In this document: in pieces, positions 44,385-54,900 of the stretch
Layout of the letters: every line of letters starts with the position of its first letter
Position numbering within the stretch: position 1 is the stretch's first letter
DNA from: Chitinophagaceae bacterium
GTDB lineage: Bacteria; Bacteroidota; Bacteroidia; Chitinophagales; Chitinophagaceae
DNA length: 64,000 bases
Direction: 5' to 3'
NCBI GenBank assembly: GCA_003168265.1
Contig: PMSV01000019.1
Location: 248,001 to 312,000 of the forward strand
Made by a program: the position numbers and the translations under genes
The notes under the pieces: generated by a model
Told to the model about the DNA's origin: nothing
Database searches by the model: none
Seen by the model: only the letters and a program-made list of their open reading frames with translations

Positions 44385-44942
44385 TTAACTATTCATGAAT
44401 TTAAGTAGTTTGCTCTGCCCGGAAGCAGCCTCAAGTTTTGGCATTGAGTCTGGTTCTACCTGCGACACCCTGATTTCGGCATGCATCATAAAGCCCAGGT
44501 TAGGCAAGATCAGTTTAGCAGTTCGTTTATTGATTGAAATCACCTGGCCCTTCTGGCCTTCCAGAATTCCATTGACGATTCGCACGGTATCGTTTGGTTT
44601 AACCGGTATTCTTTCAATTTGCACATATTCATATTCATGCATGAATTCCCGGATTGCCTGAATCTCTTCCGGCCGGATCACCGCTGGTTTGTTTAGCCAA
44701 TAAACAAAGTTTATGACTCCGGGAGTGCTGCGAATAAGAGATTGTTCCGTTTCATCAACTTGCACAAAAACATAACAGGAAAACAATGGCTCGCTGATCA
44801 GTTTTTTCCTGTCACTCCATTTCCGGTAAACCTTATTTACCGGACAGTAATTCTCAATTTTCTTTTCCGTCAAAAGTTCAGCTACCTTCTTTTCCCATCT
44901 TTGTTTCGTGTAAAGAGCATACCAGATCTTCCTTTTTTGCAT
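44385..44942 (-). CDS. second UpxY/NusG-like antiterminator
   Basis: At 185 residues, a paralogue of the protein at 31362-31913. The NGN domain (IWYALYTKQRWEKKVAELL, NYCPVNKVYRKWSDRKK, EPLFSCYVFVQVDET) and VINFVYWLNKPAVIRPEEI are almost the same. Its KOW motif (VKPNDTVRIVNGILEGQKGQ) is closer to canonical NusG than that of the first copy. It is on the opposite strand to the polysaccharide genes and next to a deleted export-lipoprotein gene. No polysaccharide operon follows it in its own direction, so it may act in trans or be an orphan. Confidence 0.88.
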   Translation of the reverse strand: MQKRKIWYALYTKQRWEKKVAELLTEKKIENYCPVNKVYRKWSDRKKLISEPLFSCYVFVQVDETEQSLIRSTPGVINFVYWLNKPAVIRPEEIQAIREFMHEYEYVQIERIPVKPNDTVRIVNGILEGQKGQVISINKRTAKLILPNLGFMMHAEIRVSQVEPDSMPKLEAASGQSKLLKFMNS

Positions 44943-45052
44943 AATCCTAGGTGTTTACGTATTAAATGCTATTCAAAGGGCAAATTTTTACATTTCATTC
45001 ACAGCGAAACGATCAAAAGCTTGTCCGATTCTTCCTGATCCATCAACTCAAA

Positions 45053-45538
45053 TCAACAGGAGTCAACAGAACAGTTCCTTCGAACCAAATCCGGCCTTTT
45101 AACAATTTTATTTCCATCCTGTACCCTGATAAGCAGGATATTATCCCTTCTTGCATTGGCCCTGTGGTCTCCTGCAAATCCAATGGCTTCAGGAAGTTTG
45201 ATCTGTTCATTCGCAATGCCAGCTACTGGAAATAAAAAGCTTCCATCCATATTAACCAGCCATCCTTCGAGTTGAGAGGTTGCACCTTCTACAGTTGACA
45301 TAGAAGTAATGTGTAAATTGGGGGCATTGTAAAGGGCAGATACTTCAGGATTCAGCCTGTTGACTGAAATACTGAGAATGTAGTTTTTGTGGATCAGGGA
45401 TATTCCGGGAACGATTGACCGAACCGAACCGTCATTCAGATCGCAAAAATACGCCGCTTTTTTCATCTCCAGGCATGAAGATGCAAAAACAGTCAGGCAG
45501 GCGGATATACCTGTAACAATAAATCGATTCATATTCAT
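45053..45538 (-). pseudogene. export lipoprotein paralogue with internal deletion and truncated end
   Basis: A 161-codon frame with lipobox FASSC (Cys22) and LEMKKAAYFCDLNDG, colinear with the Wza-like protein at 28075. After GSFLFPVAGI it jumps to ANEQIKLPEAIGFAGD. The full copy has about 54 residues between FPVLG and PNEQI (the end of Poly_export and the first SLBB part), and these are missing here in frame. The C-terminus is also short, lacking the final membrane helix. The product could still be made and lipidated but cannot form a normal channel. No Wzc gene follows; the neighbour downstream is the second UpxY gene. Confidence 0.8.
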
Positions 45539-46049
45539 AATGACGGATAATCGAATTTGTCGTATTTCAGGTAAGTAGCAAACATTCTTCCAGTTTTTAA
45601 TTCTGCTGAAAGAGTGCTTTATAAAACGAAAGGAAATTCGAAAATGAAGGAGGGGAGCTCGATTCCCATGAATCGGTTGTGCTTAATTCACTATGAAGAT
45701 AGATGACTTTGGGAACCCTATCAAAAAATCAACTTTTTCGGTTCCAAAATACCTATTCCTCAGGTCGGCGGGAATTCGCAGTGGAAAATATTCTACAATT
45801 TGTTTAAAATCCTGATATTTTTAATCAGAGAGGGAAAATTAACCGATTAATTCACTGGAATAGGTCAATTGCCCCGATTAACTTACAGGATCGCCATTTA
45901 TAAATTAAGAAATTCATATTACGTTAATCCACTAATTTTATTGGATAAAAATCACTGTTTAAGCAAGCAACTTTGAACAGACTGATGTGTTTTGGAACAA
46001 AGATAGCAATAGGATATTACTGACAAACATCAATAAGAAACCGGTTATT
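45539..46049. other. non-coding region upstream of the efflux operon
   Basis: About 510 bp between two divergent units with no supported gene. It has a small inverted repeat CGATTC-CCAT-GAATCG (45660-45675) and a minus-strand TATCTTTG match at 45998-46005, too far from the minus-strand gene to be convincing. No clear TAnnTTTG/TTG pair for the plus-strand efflux operon is visible, so its promoter remains unassigned. Confidence 0.5.
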
Positions 46050-47417
46050 ATGAACAGAACCATGGGCTTGGCAGGAAAGTTCCTCTTTCTCCTGCTTACG
46101 GCGGCCTTTTTTTTCTCACCATTCAGGATTCTTGCTCAAAAATCCAATACTGATACGGTCGAAACTCTCACATTAGGACAATGCGTCGAATATGCTGTTA
46201 AGAATCAGCCATTGCTGCAACAATCGCTTATCAATATCGACATTGCCAGGTCAACAAATAAGATCAACCTTTCGGGCTGGTTGCCACAGGCTTATGTAAC
46301 CGCAACAGCTGCCCATTATTTGACCTTGCCAACCTCTTTCATTAGTGATTCTGCAGGGAAATTAGTGTCTGAGCAGACTGGGGTTGTTAATAGCTTCATT
46401 CCCGAACTCAACATCAGTCAGGCCATTTTCAGCCCCAGCCTTCTGTATGCCGCAAAATCCGCCCCTCTCTATATCAAACAAGCGCAACAGCAAAAAGACA
46501 GCACATATATATATGTGGTAGCCAATGTAAGCAAGTCATTTTATAATTTGCTGGCAACCCTTGAACAAGTAAGAGTACTCAAAGAAGATACTGCCAGGCT
46601 CGTTAAAAACCTGAACGATACCTATCATCAATATGTGGCCGGAATCGTAGATCAGACAGATTATGACGAAGCGGCGATAACCCTTAATAATTCCAATGCC
46701 CAGTTGAGACAGGCCGTGGAAAATATAGTCCCCGCATATGCCACTTTAAAACAGATCATGGGTTATCCCCCTGAAAAACAGTTCAATGTCCTCTTCGACA
46801 CCCTGCAGATGCAGAGGGATATTGTTTTTGATACCACCCAGGAATTGCAATACACTAAACGCATCGAATACCAGCAATTGCAGACCGGTAAATTGCTGCA
46901 AAACCAGGTGACGGATTTTTACAGAAAATCCTTCCTGCCCACTGTATCCGGAGTATTCAATTATATTCCCGTCTTTGAATCCAATTCGGCCGCAACGCTT
47001 TTGAGCAATACCTATCCTTATTCTTATGTTGGCCTCAACCTGAGCCTTCCCTTGTTCACCGGTTTTGCCAGACTCGAAAACATTCATAAATCCAAATTGC
47101 AGGAAAGATTACTGGATTGGGATGAAGTGAGCCTGAAATCCCAGATCAATGTGGATTATACAACCTCCCTGGCCAATTACAAGGGCAATCTCTATAATTT
47201 CCAGATAATGAAGGACAATGAGGTAAGAGCAAAAAGAGTCTACGATATCGTATCCCTTCAATACCTACAGGGCATTGTACCTTACCTGAATGTCATCACA
47301 GCCGAATCCAACCTGATTTCATCAGAAATAGGTTATGTGAATGCGCTGTTCCAGCTTCTTTCCAGCAAGATCGACCTGGAAAAAGCAATGGGAATTATAT
47401 CTTTTAACAACCCTTAG
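46050..47417 (+). CDS. TolC-family outer-membrane efflux protein
   Basis: It has 455 residues from the ATG at 46050, chosen because a signal peptide (MNRTMGLAGKFLFLLLTAAFFFSPF, cleaved after ILAQ) starts there; an earlier ATG at 45987 adds 21 residues without leader character. Two OEP repeats are seen: LTLGQCVEYAVKNQPLLQQSLINID with a following coiled coil, and RIEYQQLQTGKLLQNQVTDFYR near residue 265. YVGLNLSLPLFTGFA marks a barrel strand. It would form the outer-membrane duct of the RND pump encoded downstream, 16 bp from the next gene. Confidence 0.93.
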   Translation: MNRTMGLAGKFLFLLLTAAFFFSPFRILAQKSNTDTVETLTLGQCVEYAVKNQPLLQQSLINIDIARSTNKINLSGWLPQAYVTATAAHYLTLPTSFISDSAGKLVSEQTGVVNSFIPELNISQAIFSPSLLYAAKSAPLYIKQAQQQKDSTYIYVVANVSKSFYNLLATLEQVRVLKEDTARLVKNLNDTYHQYVAGIVDQTDYDEAAITLNNSNAQLRQAVENIVPAYATLKQIMGYPPEKQFNVLFDTLQMQRDIVFDTTQELQYTKRIEYQQLQTGKLLQNQVTDFYRKSFLPTVSGVFNYIPVFESNSAATLLSNTYPYSYVGLNLSLPLFTGFARLENIHKSKLQERLLDWDEVSLKSQINVDYTTSLANYKGNLYNFQIMKDNEVRAKRVYDIVSLQYLQGIVPYLNVITAESNLISSEIGYVNALFQLLSSKIDLEKAMGIISFNNP

Positions 47418-47433
47418 TATAAATATCAAATTC

Positions 47434-48645
47434 ATGAAAAGGTTCTCATTTGGGATGATCGTCGCAGGTATCTTATTTGCAGCATGTAAGCAGAAACCGG
47501 CTCCTCCGCCTCCTCCGGTGCCGGTTAACCTGTTTACTGTAAAGGCAAGAGATGTTTTGTATTATGACCAGTATCCTTCAACAACTGTCGCCCTCAGCCA
47601 GGTCGATATTCGACCGGAGGTGCAGGGTTATATTACAGGTATTTTCTTTAAGGAAGGGGGCCTTGTAAAAAAAGGGGAAAAATTATACGAAATCGACCGG
47701 CGTCTTTATCAGGCAGCTTATGATCAGGCTGAGGCCAACTTGAAAGTAGCTGAGGAAAATCAAAAGGAGGCTCAGCAGGACGCCGATCGTTATGTTTATC
47801 TCAATGAACACAACGCCGTTGCCAAACAGGTTCTGGATCATGCGGTGATAGCTCTTCAAAGTGCAAAAGACCAGACGCAGGCAGCCCAGCAGGCAGTTCA
47901 AACAGCCGCTACCAACCTGAATTATTCGATCATCACCTCCCCATTCAACGGCACCATTGGAATCAGCCAGGTGCGCCTGGGGAATATGGTGACAGTAGGA
48001 ACAACCATCCTAAATACCGTCTCTACAGACGACCCCATGGGAGTGGATATCCTGGTCAATGAAGCTCAGCTCATGCGTTTTCAGGAATTGGATAAAAACA
48101 CGAAGACAGAAATCGACTCCCTCTTCACCATAATCCTTCCCAATCATAGCATTTATACCGGTTTGGGGAAGATTTCGATTATTGATCGCGCCGTGGACCC
48201 GCAAACAGGGACGGTAAGGGTGAGAATCGTATTTCCCAATACCAAGCATGTACTGAGGGCAGGAATGAGTTGCATACTAAGAGTTCATAACCTCGAAGCC
48301 GGGCCGCAGATGATTGTCCCTGGGAGAGCAGTAGTGGAGCAAATGGGAGAATATTTTCTTTTTGTTGCAAGAGATACCGTCTTGCATAGCAGTTCGGATA
48401 CTGCTAAGAATAATGTGAATGAAACATCCAAACTCAGGGCCTTCCAAAATAAGGTTCAGCTTGGGCAGACCATTGGCGCCGATGTCATCGTCCGTTCAGG
48501 AATCCAGGAAGGCGATCGAGTCGTTGTAGACGGAGTACAGGCAATCCACGAAGGTTCGGAAATTAACCCGAATTCCAAAACCACCGGCAACAAGACCGAC
48601 AGCGCAGGGACGCAGAAAAAAGACAGTACAGGGGAGAAGAAATAG
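47434..48645 (+). CDS. RND membrane-fusion (periplasmic adaptor) lipoprotein
   Basis: It has 403 residues from the ATG at 47434, with a lipoprotein signal (MKRFSFGMIVAGILFAAC, Cys18) followed by a proline run. The barrel-sandwich lipoyl half (VDIRPEVQGYITGIFFKEGGL) is followed by a coiled-coil hairpin (QAEANLKVAEENQKEAQQDA) and the returning lipoyl half (YSIITSPFNGTIG). A beta-barrel domain with VDPQTGTVRVRIVFPN and a membrane-proximal domain complete an AcrA/MexA-type adaptor. It links the TolC-like duct to the two RND pumps 57 bp downstream. Confidence 0.95.
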   Translation: MKRFSFGMIVAGILFAACKQKPAPPPPPVPVNLFTVKARDVLYYDQYPSTTVALSQVDIRPEVQGYITGIFFKEGGLVKKGEKLYEIDRRLYQAAYDQAEANLKVAEENQKEAQQDADRYVYLNEHNAVAKQVLDHAVIALQSAKDQTQAAQQAVQTAATNLNYSIITSPFNGTIGISQVRLGNMVTVGTTILNTVSTDDPMGVDILVNEAQLMRFQELDKNTKTEIDSLFTIILPNHSIYTGLGKISIIDRAVDPQTGTVRVRIVFPNTKHVLRAGMSCILRVHNLEAGPQMIVPGRAVVEQMGEYFLFVARDTVLHSSSDTAKNNVNETSKLRAFQNKVQLGQTIGADVIVRSGIQEGDRVVVDGVQAIHEGSEINPNSKTTGNKTDSAGTQKKDSTGEKK

Positions 48646-48702
48646 AATGGTCAGTTTATGGAGTTTATTTTTTATTAGGATTAAAGCGGAGGATCGACCT
48701 AT

Positions 48703-51700
48703 ATGATCGCAAATACATTTATTAAAAGGCCTGTGACGGCAATGGTGGTTTCTATCGTACTGGTGATCGCGGGAGCCATCTGCATTTTCAGCCTTCCCAT
48801 TGACCAATATCCGGATATCACTCCTCCGATCGTACAGGTGAACGGTCAGTTTACAGGAGCCGATGCCCAAACCGTGGAACAGACTGTTGCCACCCCGATT
48901 GAAGCCCAGGTAAACGGTAGTCCCGGAATGGAGTATATGCAGAGCAACAGCACCAACAACGGGCTGATGGTCATGAATGTGACTTTCAATATCGGAACGG
49001 ATATCGATATAGCAACACTGGACGTGCAAAATAGGGTGAGCATTGCCAACCCGTTATTGCCCGCAGTAGCGAGCCGCCTGGGCATTACCGTCAGAGCCGT
49101 CAATCCCAGCATGCTCATGATGGTTGCCGTTTATGCGCCGAAAGCGACCCATAATATCACTTTCCTGGACAATTATACCAATATCTTCATCCAGGATGCA
49201 TTGCTTCGGGTTCCCGGGGTCAGCAGCATCAATCGGTTTACGGATGACTTCAGCATGCGGGTCTGGATGAATCCGCAAAAAATGGCTTCCTACAGTCTTA
49301 TGCCCCAAGATATCATAAATGCGCTGAATGCACAGAATGTCCAGGTAGCAGCCGGCTCGGCCGGCGTTCCTCCGCAGCGAAACAATCAGACCTTCGAAAT
49401 CGGGATCCTGGTCAATGGCCGCTTAAGCAAGGTTTCCGAGTTTAATCAGATTATTATAAAAAATATTCCAACGACAGGGGAGCTGGTTTACTTAAAAGAT
49501 GTGGCCAGGGTGGAACTTGGGAAATTCACATTTTCAAGTAATTCCTTTGTGGACGGTCACCGGGCATCCTTCCTTCGCATTTACCAGTCACCCGGAAGCA
49601 ATGCCTTGCAAACGGCAAAGGGAATATTTGATCAACTCGCCCAGCTCAGTAAATCTTTTCCTGCAGATGTGGAATATTCGGTCCCCTTCGAATCCGTCAC
49701 GGTCGTAAAAGTCTCGATGTCCGATGTGGTGTGGACCCTGCTCAAGACCCTGGGACTGGTTGCCATCGTCGTTTTCTTATTCCTGCAAAACTTCAGGTCA
49801 ACATTGATCCCGGTGCTTGCGATACCAGTGTCCATCATGGGTACATTTATCTTTTTTATTCCGCTGGGCTTCACGATCAATACCCTGACCATGTTTGGCT
49901 TTGTACTGGCGATCGGGATCGTGGTCGACGATGCCATCATTGTAGTGGAAGCCGTGCAGCATTATATCGACGAGAAGAAGATGTCGCCTAAGGAAGCGAC
50001 CTATTATGCGATGAAGGACATCTCAGCTCCGGTTGTCGCCATTGCGCTGATCCTGGCAGCGGTTTTTGTACCAGTAGGATTTATACCAGGCATAGTCGGC
50101 AGGCTCTACCAGCAATTTGCCATTACGATCGCCATTTCCGTAGTCCTATCGGCCTTTATCGCTCTTTCCCTAACACCTGCCCTCTGCACCTTGCTGCTCA
50201 AACCTTCAGACCCTGAAAAGCAGAAAAGAGGGATTAACAAATACTTTGTTCGTTTCAATAACTGGTTCGAAAGGATCACGGATAAATATGCCAATGGAGT
50301 GAAAAAATGTATACAGGGAGCAAAGTATATCGTCATCCTTTTGGTCTGTTTATGTGTGGTGGCTTATTTTCTTTTCCAGCATAAGCCGACCGGATTCATT
50401 CCTTCAGAAGACGATGGCAACCTTTATGTGACCTTCCAGCTTCCTCCTGCAGCTTCAACCAACCGTTCGGTGGATGTCATGACCCATCTTATGCAGGTAG
50501 TCACTACCACGCCGGGCGTCGCACATTATGCTGCACTTTCCGGATTGAATGTGGTGAACAATGCCACCAACTCCAATGCAGGCACGATCTATGTGCAACT
50601 CACCCCCTGGGATGACCGCAGTTCGAAAGACCAGCAGGTTCCGGGGATCATCAAAGTCATGCAGAAGCGGATCGTCGATGCGGGGATCAACAATGCCAAT
50701 GTAGAAGTCATCCAGCCCTCTCCTATTCCGGGTATCGGGGAAACGGTGGGTTTCAATATGCAGATTGAACAAAGATCCACCAATGACGACCTTCATGCAT
50801 TCGAAGATGTCCTCGACCGTTTCATTACGGAAGCCAATAAAAATCCGGCTATAACCAATGCATTCACTTTTTATACGTCTCATACACCAAGTTATAATCT
50901 GACAGTGGACAGGGACAAATGCGAAAAACTGGGTGTCAATGTAGGAGATGTATTTACTACGATACAGGCTTTTATGGGAAGCCTTTATATCAATGATTTT
51001 ACTGTGTACAACCGCACTTTCCATGTAGTCGTACAGGCAGATACGGCATTCCGGACAATGATTAGCGATATGGATCAATACTATGTCCGTAACCAGGACA
51101 GCACCATGGTGCCCCTCGGTACCCTTATCAGCTATGCTCCTACGGAAACTGCCCCGCTTATATCCCATTTTAATATATTCCGCTCCGCAGAAATTGACGG
51201 AGCCCCTGCTCCGGGATACAGCAGCACGCAGACTACAGATAGCCTCATCGCCATTGCGAACCGGATACTGCCGGATGGTTATAATTATGAGTTTTCCGGG
51301 CTTAGCTATGAGGAGATAAGGGCAGGATCAACGACCATCTATATCTTCTTATTTTCAATCACATTCGTATTCCTGTTCCTGGCCGCCCTATATGAGAGCT
51401 GGTCGGTGCCTTTCTCCGTATTGCTGGCCGTACCTATCGGAGCCTTTGGCGCCATATTCACTCTTGAACTGGTACCCAGCCTGACAGATAATGTCTATGC
51501 GCAGATAGGTCTTATCACACTGATCGGTCTAGCCGCCAAGAATGCGATCCTGATCGTCGAATTTGCAAAAGTCAGAGTGGACAGGGGCGAAGACCTCTTA
51601 GAATCGACCCTGGCAGCGGTCAAATTGCGTTTGCGTCCCATCATCATGACTTCTTTGGCATTCATATTGGGCGTACTTCCATTGGTTCTTGCAACAGGAG

Positions 51701-51996
51701 CCGGAGCGATCGCGCGAAGGACCATCGGATACACTGTATTGGGTGGAATGACAGCCGCCTCCACCCTTGCGATATTCATCGTACCGGTCCTTTTTGTAGT
51801 GATCACACGTGTGTCCTACGGAAAAGAAAGATTGGAATGGCTCCGAACACACCATGATGACCTGATGGAAAAATCCAAAAAAGTTGAACAACAGGATATT
51901 GATGCGGAATTGGAGTATGAAATCTCAAAATCCAGGCAACAGGCAGCAGATAGCAATAAGAATAACAACTCTGAGAAACCGAATACAACAGGATGA
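48703..51996 (+). CDS. RND efflux pump, HAE1/AcrB family (first of two)
   Basis: At 1097 residues with 12 predicted membrane helices and two large periplasmic loops. It starts MIANTFIKRPVTAMVVSIVL. The proton-relay aspartates lie in TM4 (GIVVDDAIIVVEAVQHYI, Asp-Asp) and the partner Lys in TM10 (GLAAKNAILIVEFAKV). SPGMEYM and PPIVQVNGQFTGADAQTVE are standard HAE1 porter-domain segments. The C-terminal tail is longer than in AcrB (about 60 charged residues). Its stop overlaps the next pump's start (ATGA at 51993). Confidence 0.95.
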   Translation: MIANTFIKRPVTAMVVSIVLVIAGAICIFSLPIDQYPDITPPIVQVNGQFTGADAQTVEQTVATPIEAQVNGSPGMEYMQSNSTNNGLMVMNVTFNIGTDIDIATLDVQNRVSIANPLLPAVASRLGITVRAVNPSMLMMVAVYAPKATHNITFLDNYTNIFIQDALLRVPGVSSINRFTDDFSMRVWMNPQKMASYSLMPQDIINALNAQNVQVAAGSAGVPPQRNNQTFEIGILVNGRLSKVSEFNQIIIKNIPTTGELVYLKDVARVELGKFTFSSNSFVDGHRASFLRIYQSPGSNALQTAKGIFDQLAQLSKSFPADVEYSVPFESVTVVKVSMSDVVWTLLKTLGLVAIVVFLFLQNFRSTLIPVLAIPVSIMGTFIFFIPLGFTINTLTMFGFVLAIGIVVDDAIIVVEAVQHYIDEKKMSPKEATYYAMKDISAPVVAIALILAAVFVPVGFIPGIVGRLYQQFAITIAISVVLSAFIALSLTPALCTLLLKPSDPEKQKRGINKYFVRFNNWFERITDKYANGVKKCIQGAKYIVILLVCLCVVAYFLFQHKPTGFIPSEDDGNLYVTFQLPPAASTNRSVDVMTHLMQVVTTTPGVAHYAALSGLNVVNNATNSNAGTIYVQLTPWDDRSSKDQQVPGIIKVMQKRIVDAGINNANVEVIQPSPIPGIGETVGFNMQIEQRSTNDDLHAFEDVLDRFITEANKNPAITNAFTFYTSHTPSYNLTVDRDKCEKLGVNVGDVFTTIQAFMGSLYINDFTVYNRTFHVVVQADTAFRTMISDMDQYYVRNQDSTMVPLGTLISYAPTETAPLISHFNIFRSAEIDGAPAPGYSSTQTTDSLIAIANRILPDGYNYEFSGLSYEEIRAGSTTIYIFLFSITFVFLFLAALYESWSVPFSVLLAVPIGAFGAIFTLELVPSLTDNVYAQIGLITLIGLAAKNAILIVEFAKVRVDRGEDLLESTLAAVKLRLRPIIMTSLAFILGVLPLVLATGAGAIARRTIGYTVLGGMTAASTLAIFIVPVLFVVITRVSYGKERLEWLRTHHDDLMEKSKKVEQQDIDAELEYEISKSRQQAADSNKNNNSEKPNTTG

Positions 51997-54900
51997 TATC
52001 GAGTGTTTTCATAAAGAGACCGGTCACGGCTATCGTGATTTCTCTGGTACTTATCATATCCGGAACGATCAGTATTTTCAATCTGGCCGTAGACCAATAT
52101 CCGAATATCTCCCCTCCCAGTGTATCCGTAAATGGTTCTTATACAGGGGCCGATGCTGAAACCGTGGAACAGACCGTTGCGATTCCCATCGAGGAACAGG
52201 TCAATGGTTCTCCCGGCATGGAATACATGCAGAGCACCAGCACGAATACCGGAGGCCTGTCCATACGCGTAACCTATAATGTCGGCACCAATGTGCATAT
52301 TTCAGCGCTGAACGTTCAGAACCGGGTGGGGATCGCACAGCCGCTGCTGCCTGCGGTAGTAAGTAAACTGGGTCTGACAGTGAGGGCCAGCAACCCCGAT
52401 CAGCTCATGCTGATCGCCATCTACTCTCCAAAAGGCACTCATAGCATTACATTTCTTGATAACTATACCAATGTTTATGTTGAAAATGCCATCCTTCGCG
52501 TACCGGGAGTCGGCGATGTGAGCGCCCGAACCGATCAGTTCAGCATGCGAGTCTGGATGAATCCCGATAAGATGGCTTCTTATTCATTGACACCTACAGA
52601 TGTATCGAATGCCCTGAATGCCCAAAATGTCTATGTAGCGGCAGGTGCAGTTGGCTCTCCGCCTCAACCAGCGGCACAAAACCAGGAATTGAGCATACTT
52701 GTCAATGGCATGCTCAGTAAGAAGGAGGATTATGAAAACATCATCGTAAAAAATAATCCGGCAACAGGCCAACTGGTCTATCTTAAAGATATTGCTCGTG
52801 TCGAACTGGGAAAATTTACTTTTTCAAGCAATTCCTTCATGGATGGCCATCGATGCTCTACCCTGATGGTCTTTCAAACGCCCGGAAGCAATGCCCTTGA
52901 GACAGCAGATAATGTATATGCAGCATTGGGACAACTCAAAAAGTCCTTCCCCACCGATGTCGATTGGGCCGTTCCCTTTGAGTCCATTACCATTATCCGG
53001 GTTTCGATGCAGGAAGTGGTGGGAACCCTGCTCAAGGCACTTGCCCTTGTGGCCATTGTAGTTTTCCTCTTCCTTCAAAACTGGCGATCTACTTTAATCC
53101 CTATTGTAGCTATCCCGGTTTCCATATTGGCCACCTTCTGTTTTTTCATTCCGCTCGGCTTCACGATCAATACACTGACCATGTTTGGTTTCGTGCTGGC
53201 CATCGGGATCGTGGTAGATGACGCCATCATTGTCGTGGAAGCGGTCCAGCACTATATAGATGATCAGAAAATGTCCGCCAAGGAAGCCACTTACCGGGCC
53301 ATGAAAGATATTTCCGCACCGGTGATTGCGATAGCCTTGATACTGGCCGCCGTCTTCGTGCCTGTTGGTTTCATCCCTGGAATTGTGGGCAGGCTCTATC
53401 AACAATTTGCCATTACGATTGCTATCTCGGTGATCCTCTCCGCATTTACCGCTCTATCGCTCACTCCCGCGCTCTGCACCCTGCTCCTCAAGCCAACTAA
53501 TACTGAGAAAAAGAAAAACCTTTTAGAGAAATTCTTTTACCATTTCGATAGATGGTTCGAGCGTTTTACGAATGGTTATACAAATGGGGTCAGAAAAAGC
53601 ATCAAATACGGAAGGTATATTGTACTATTTCTGATCGTCATGTGTTTTGGCGCCTATTATCTTTTTAAAACCAAACCTTCGGGTTTTGTCCCAAATGAAG
53701 ATGGGGGTCGTTTGTTCATTACATTCCAGCTTCCGGATGCTACTGCAACGGTAAGGGCCGTGGTCGTTATGGAAAAGATCATGAAAGTGGTCAGCTCAAC
53801 TCCGGGCATAATGCACTATACCGCTGTATCTGGATTTAATATACTCAACGGCGGCGCCACTTCTAACGCAGGCTCCATGTTCATCATGCTCAAACCCTGG
53901 GATGATCGTACAACAAAGGAAACCATGGTCCCCGGGATCATGGATGTATTGAAAAAAAAGATTACCGCAGCAGGAATTAAGGACGCCAATGTGGTTGTCA
54001 TACAACCGCCTCCTATCAGGGGGATCGGCATAGCCGCTGGATTCAGCATGCAGGTCGAACAGGGGAGTTCGACCGATGACATCTACTCCTTTGAAAAAAA
54101 CGTTAATAAATTCGTGGCTGCCGCCAAGAAGAATCCCTCTACCTCCACCTCATTTTGTTATTTTTCTGCCCATACCCCCAGTTTTACCCTGACAGTAGAC
54201 CGTGAAAAATGTGAAAAAATTGGCGTAAATATCTCAGATGTATTCACTACGATGCAGGCCTATATGGGCAGCCTGTTCATCAATAATTTTACCCTATACA
54301 ACCAGACCTTCCATGTGGTGATACAGGCCGATACCAATTACCGCGCATTTATCTCAGACATGAATAAATATTATGTCCGCAATAGAGCCGGACAGATGGT
54401 CCCCCTCAGCACGGTGATCAGTTATAAACCCGATATCGCAGCTCCTCTGATTACTCATTTCAATATCTTCCGTTCTGCCGAAGTGGATGGTTCCATTCCA
54501 CCCGGGTATAGCAGTGGGCAGAGCATAGCTTCCCTAAGAGAGATCGCAGCCAGGACCCTGCCAAGGGGCTATACCTATGACTTTTCCGGCTTGAGTTATG
54601 AAGAGATCAAGGCAGGATCACTGACAGTTTATATTTTCGTATTCTGCATCACATTTGTGTTTCTATTCCTTGCCGCTCTTTATGAAAGCTGGTCCGTACC
54701 GCTGGCGGTTATGCTAGCCTTCCCGATCAGCGCATTCGGAGCTATCGTGGCCCTTGCCCTGAGTCCTTCACTAACCAATAATATTTATGCCCAAATAGGA
54801 TTGATCACCCTGATCGGTTTATCCGCTAAAAATGCCATCCTCATCGTTGAATTTGCCAAGATCCGTGTGGACCGTGGGGAATCTCTTTTGAAATCCACCC

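Noticed and set aside
50455-51168. 237-codon minus-strand open frame inside the first RND pump
   Set aside because: Shadow of a strongly supported gene; Cys/His-rich random sequence, no homologous look.
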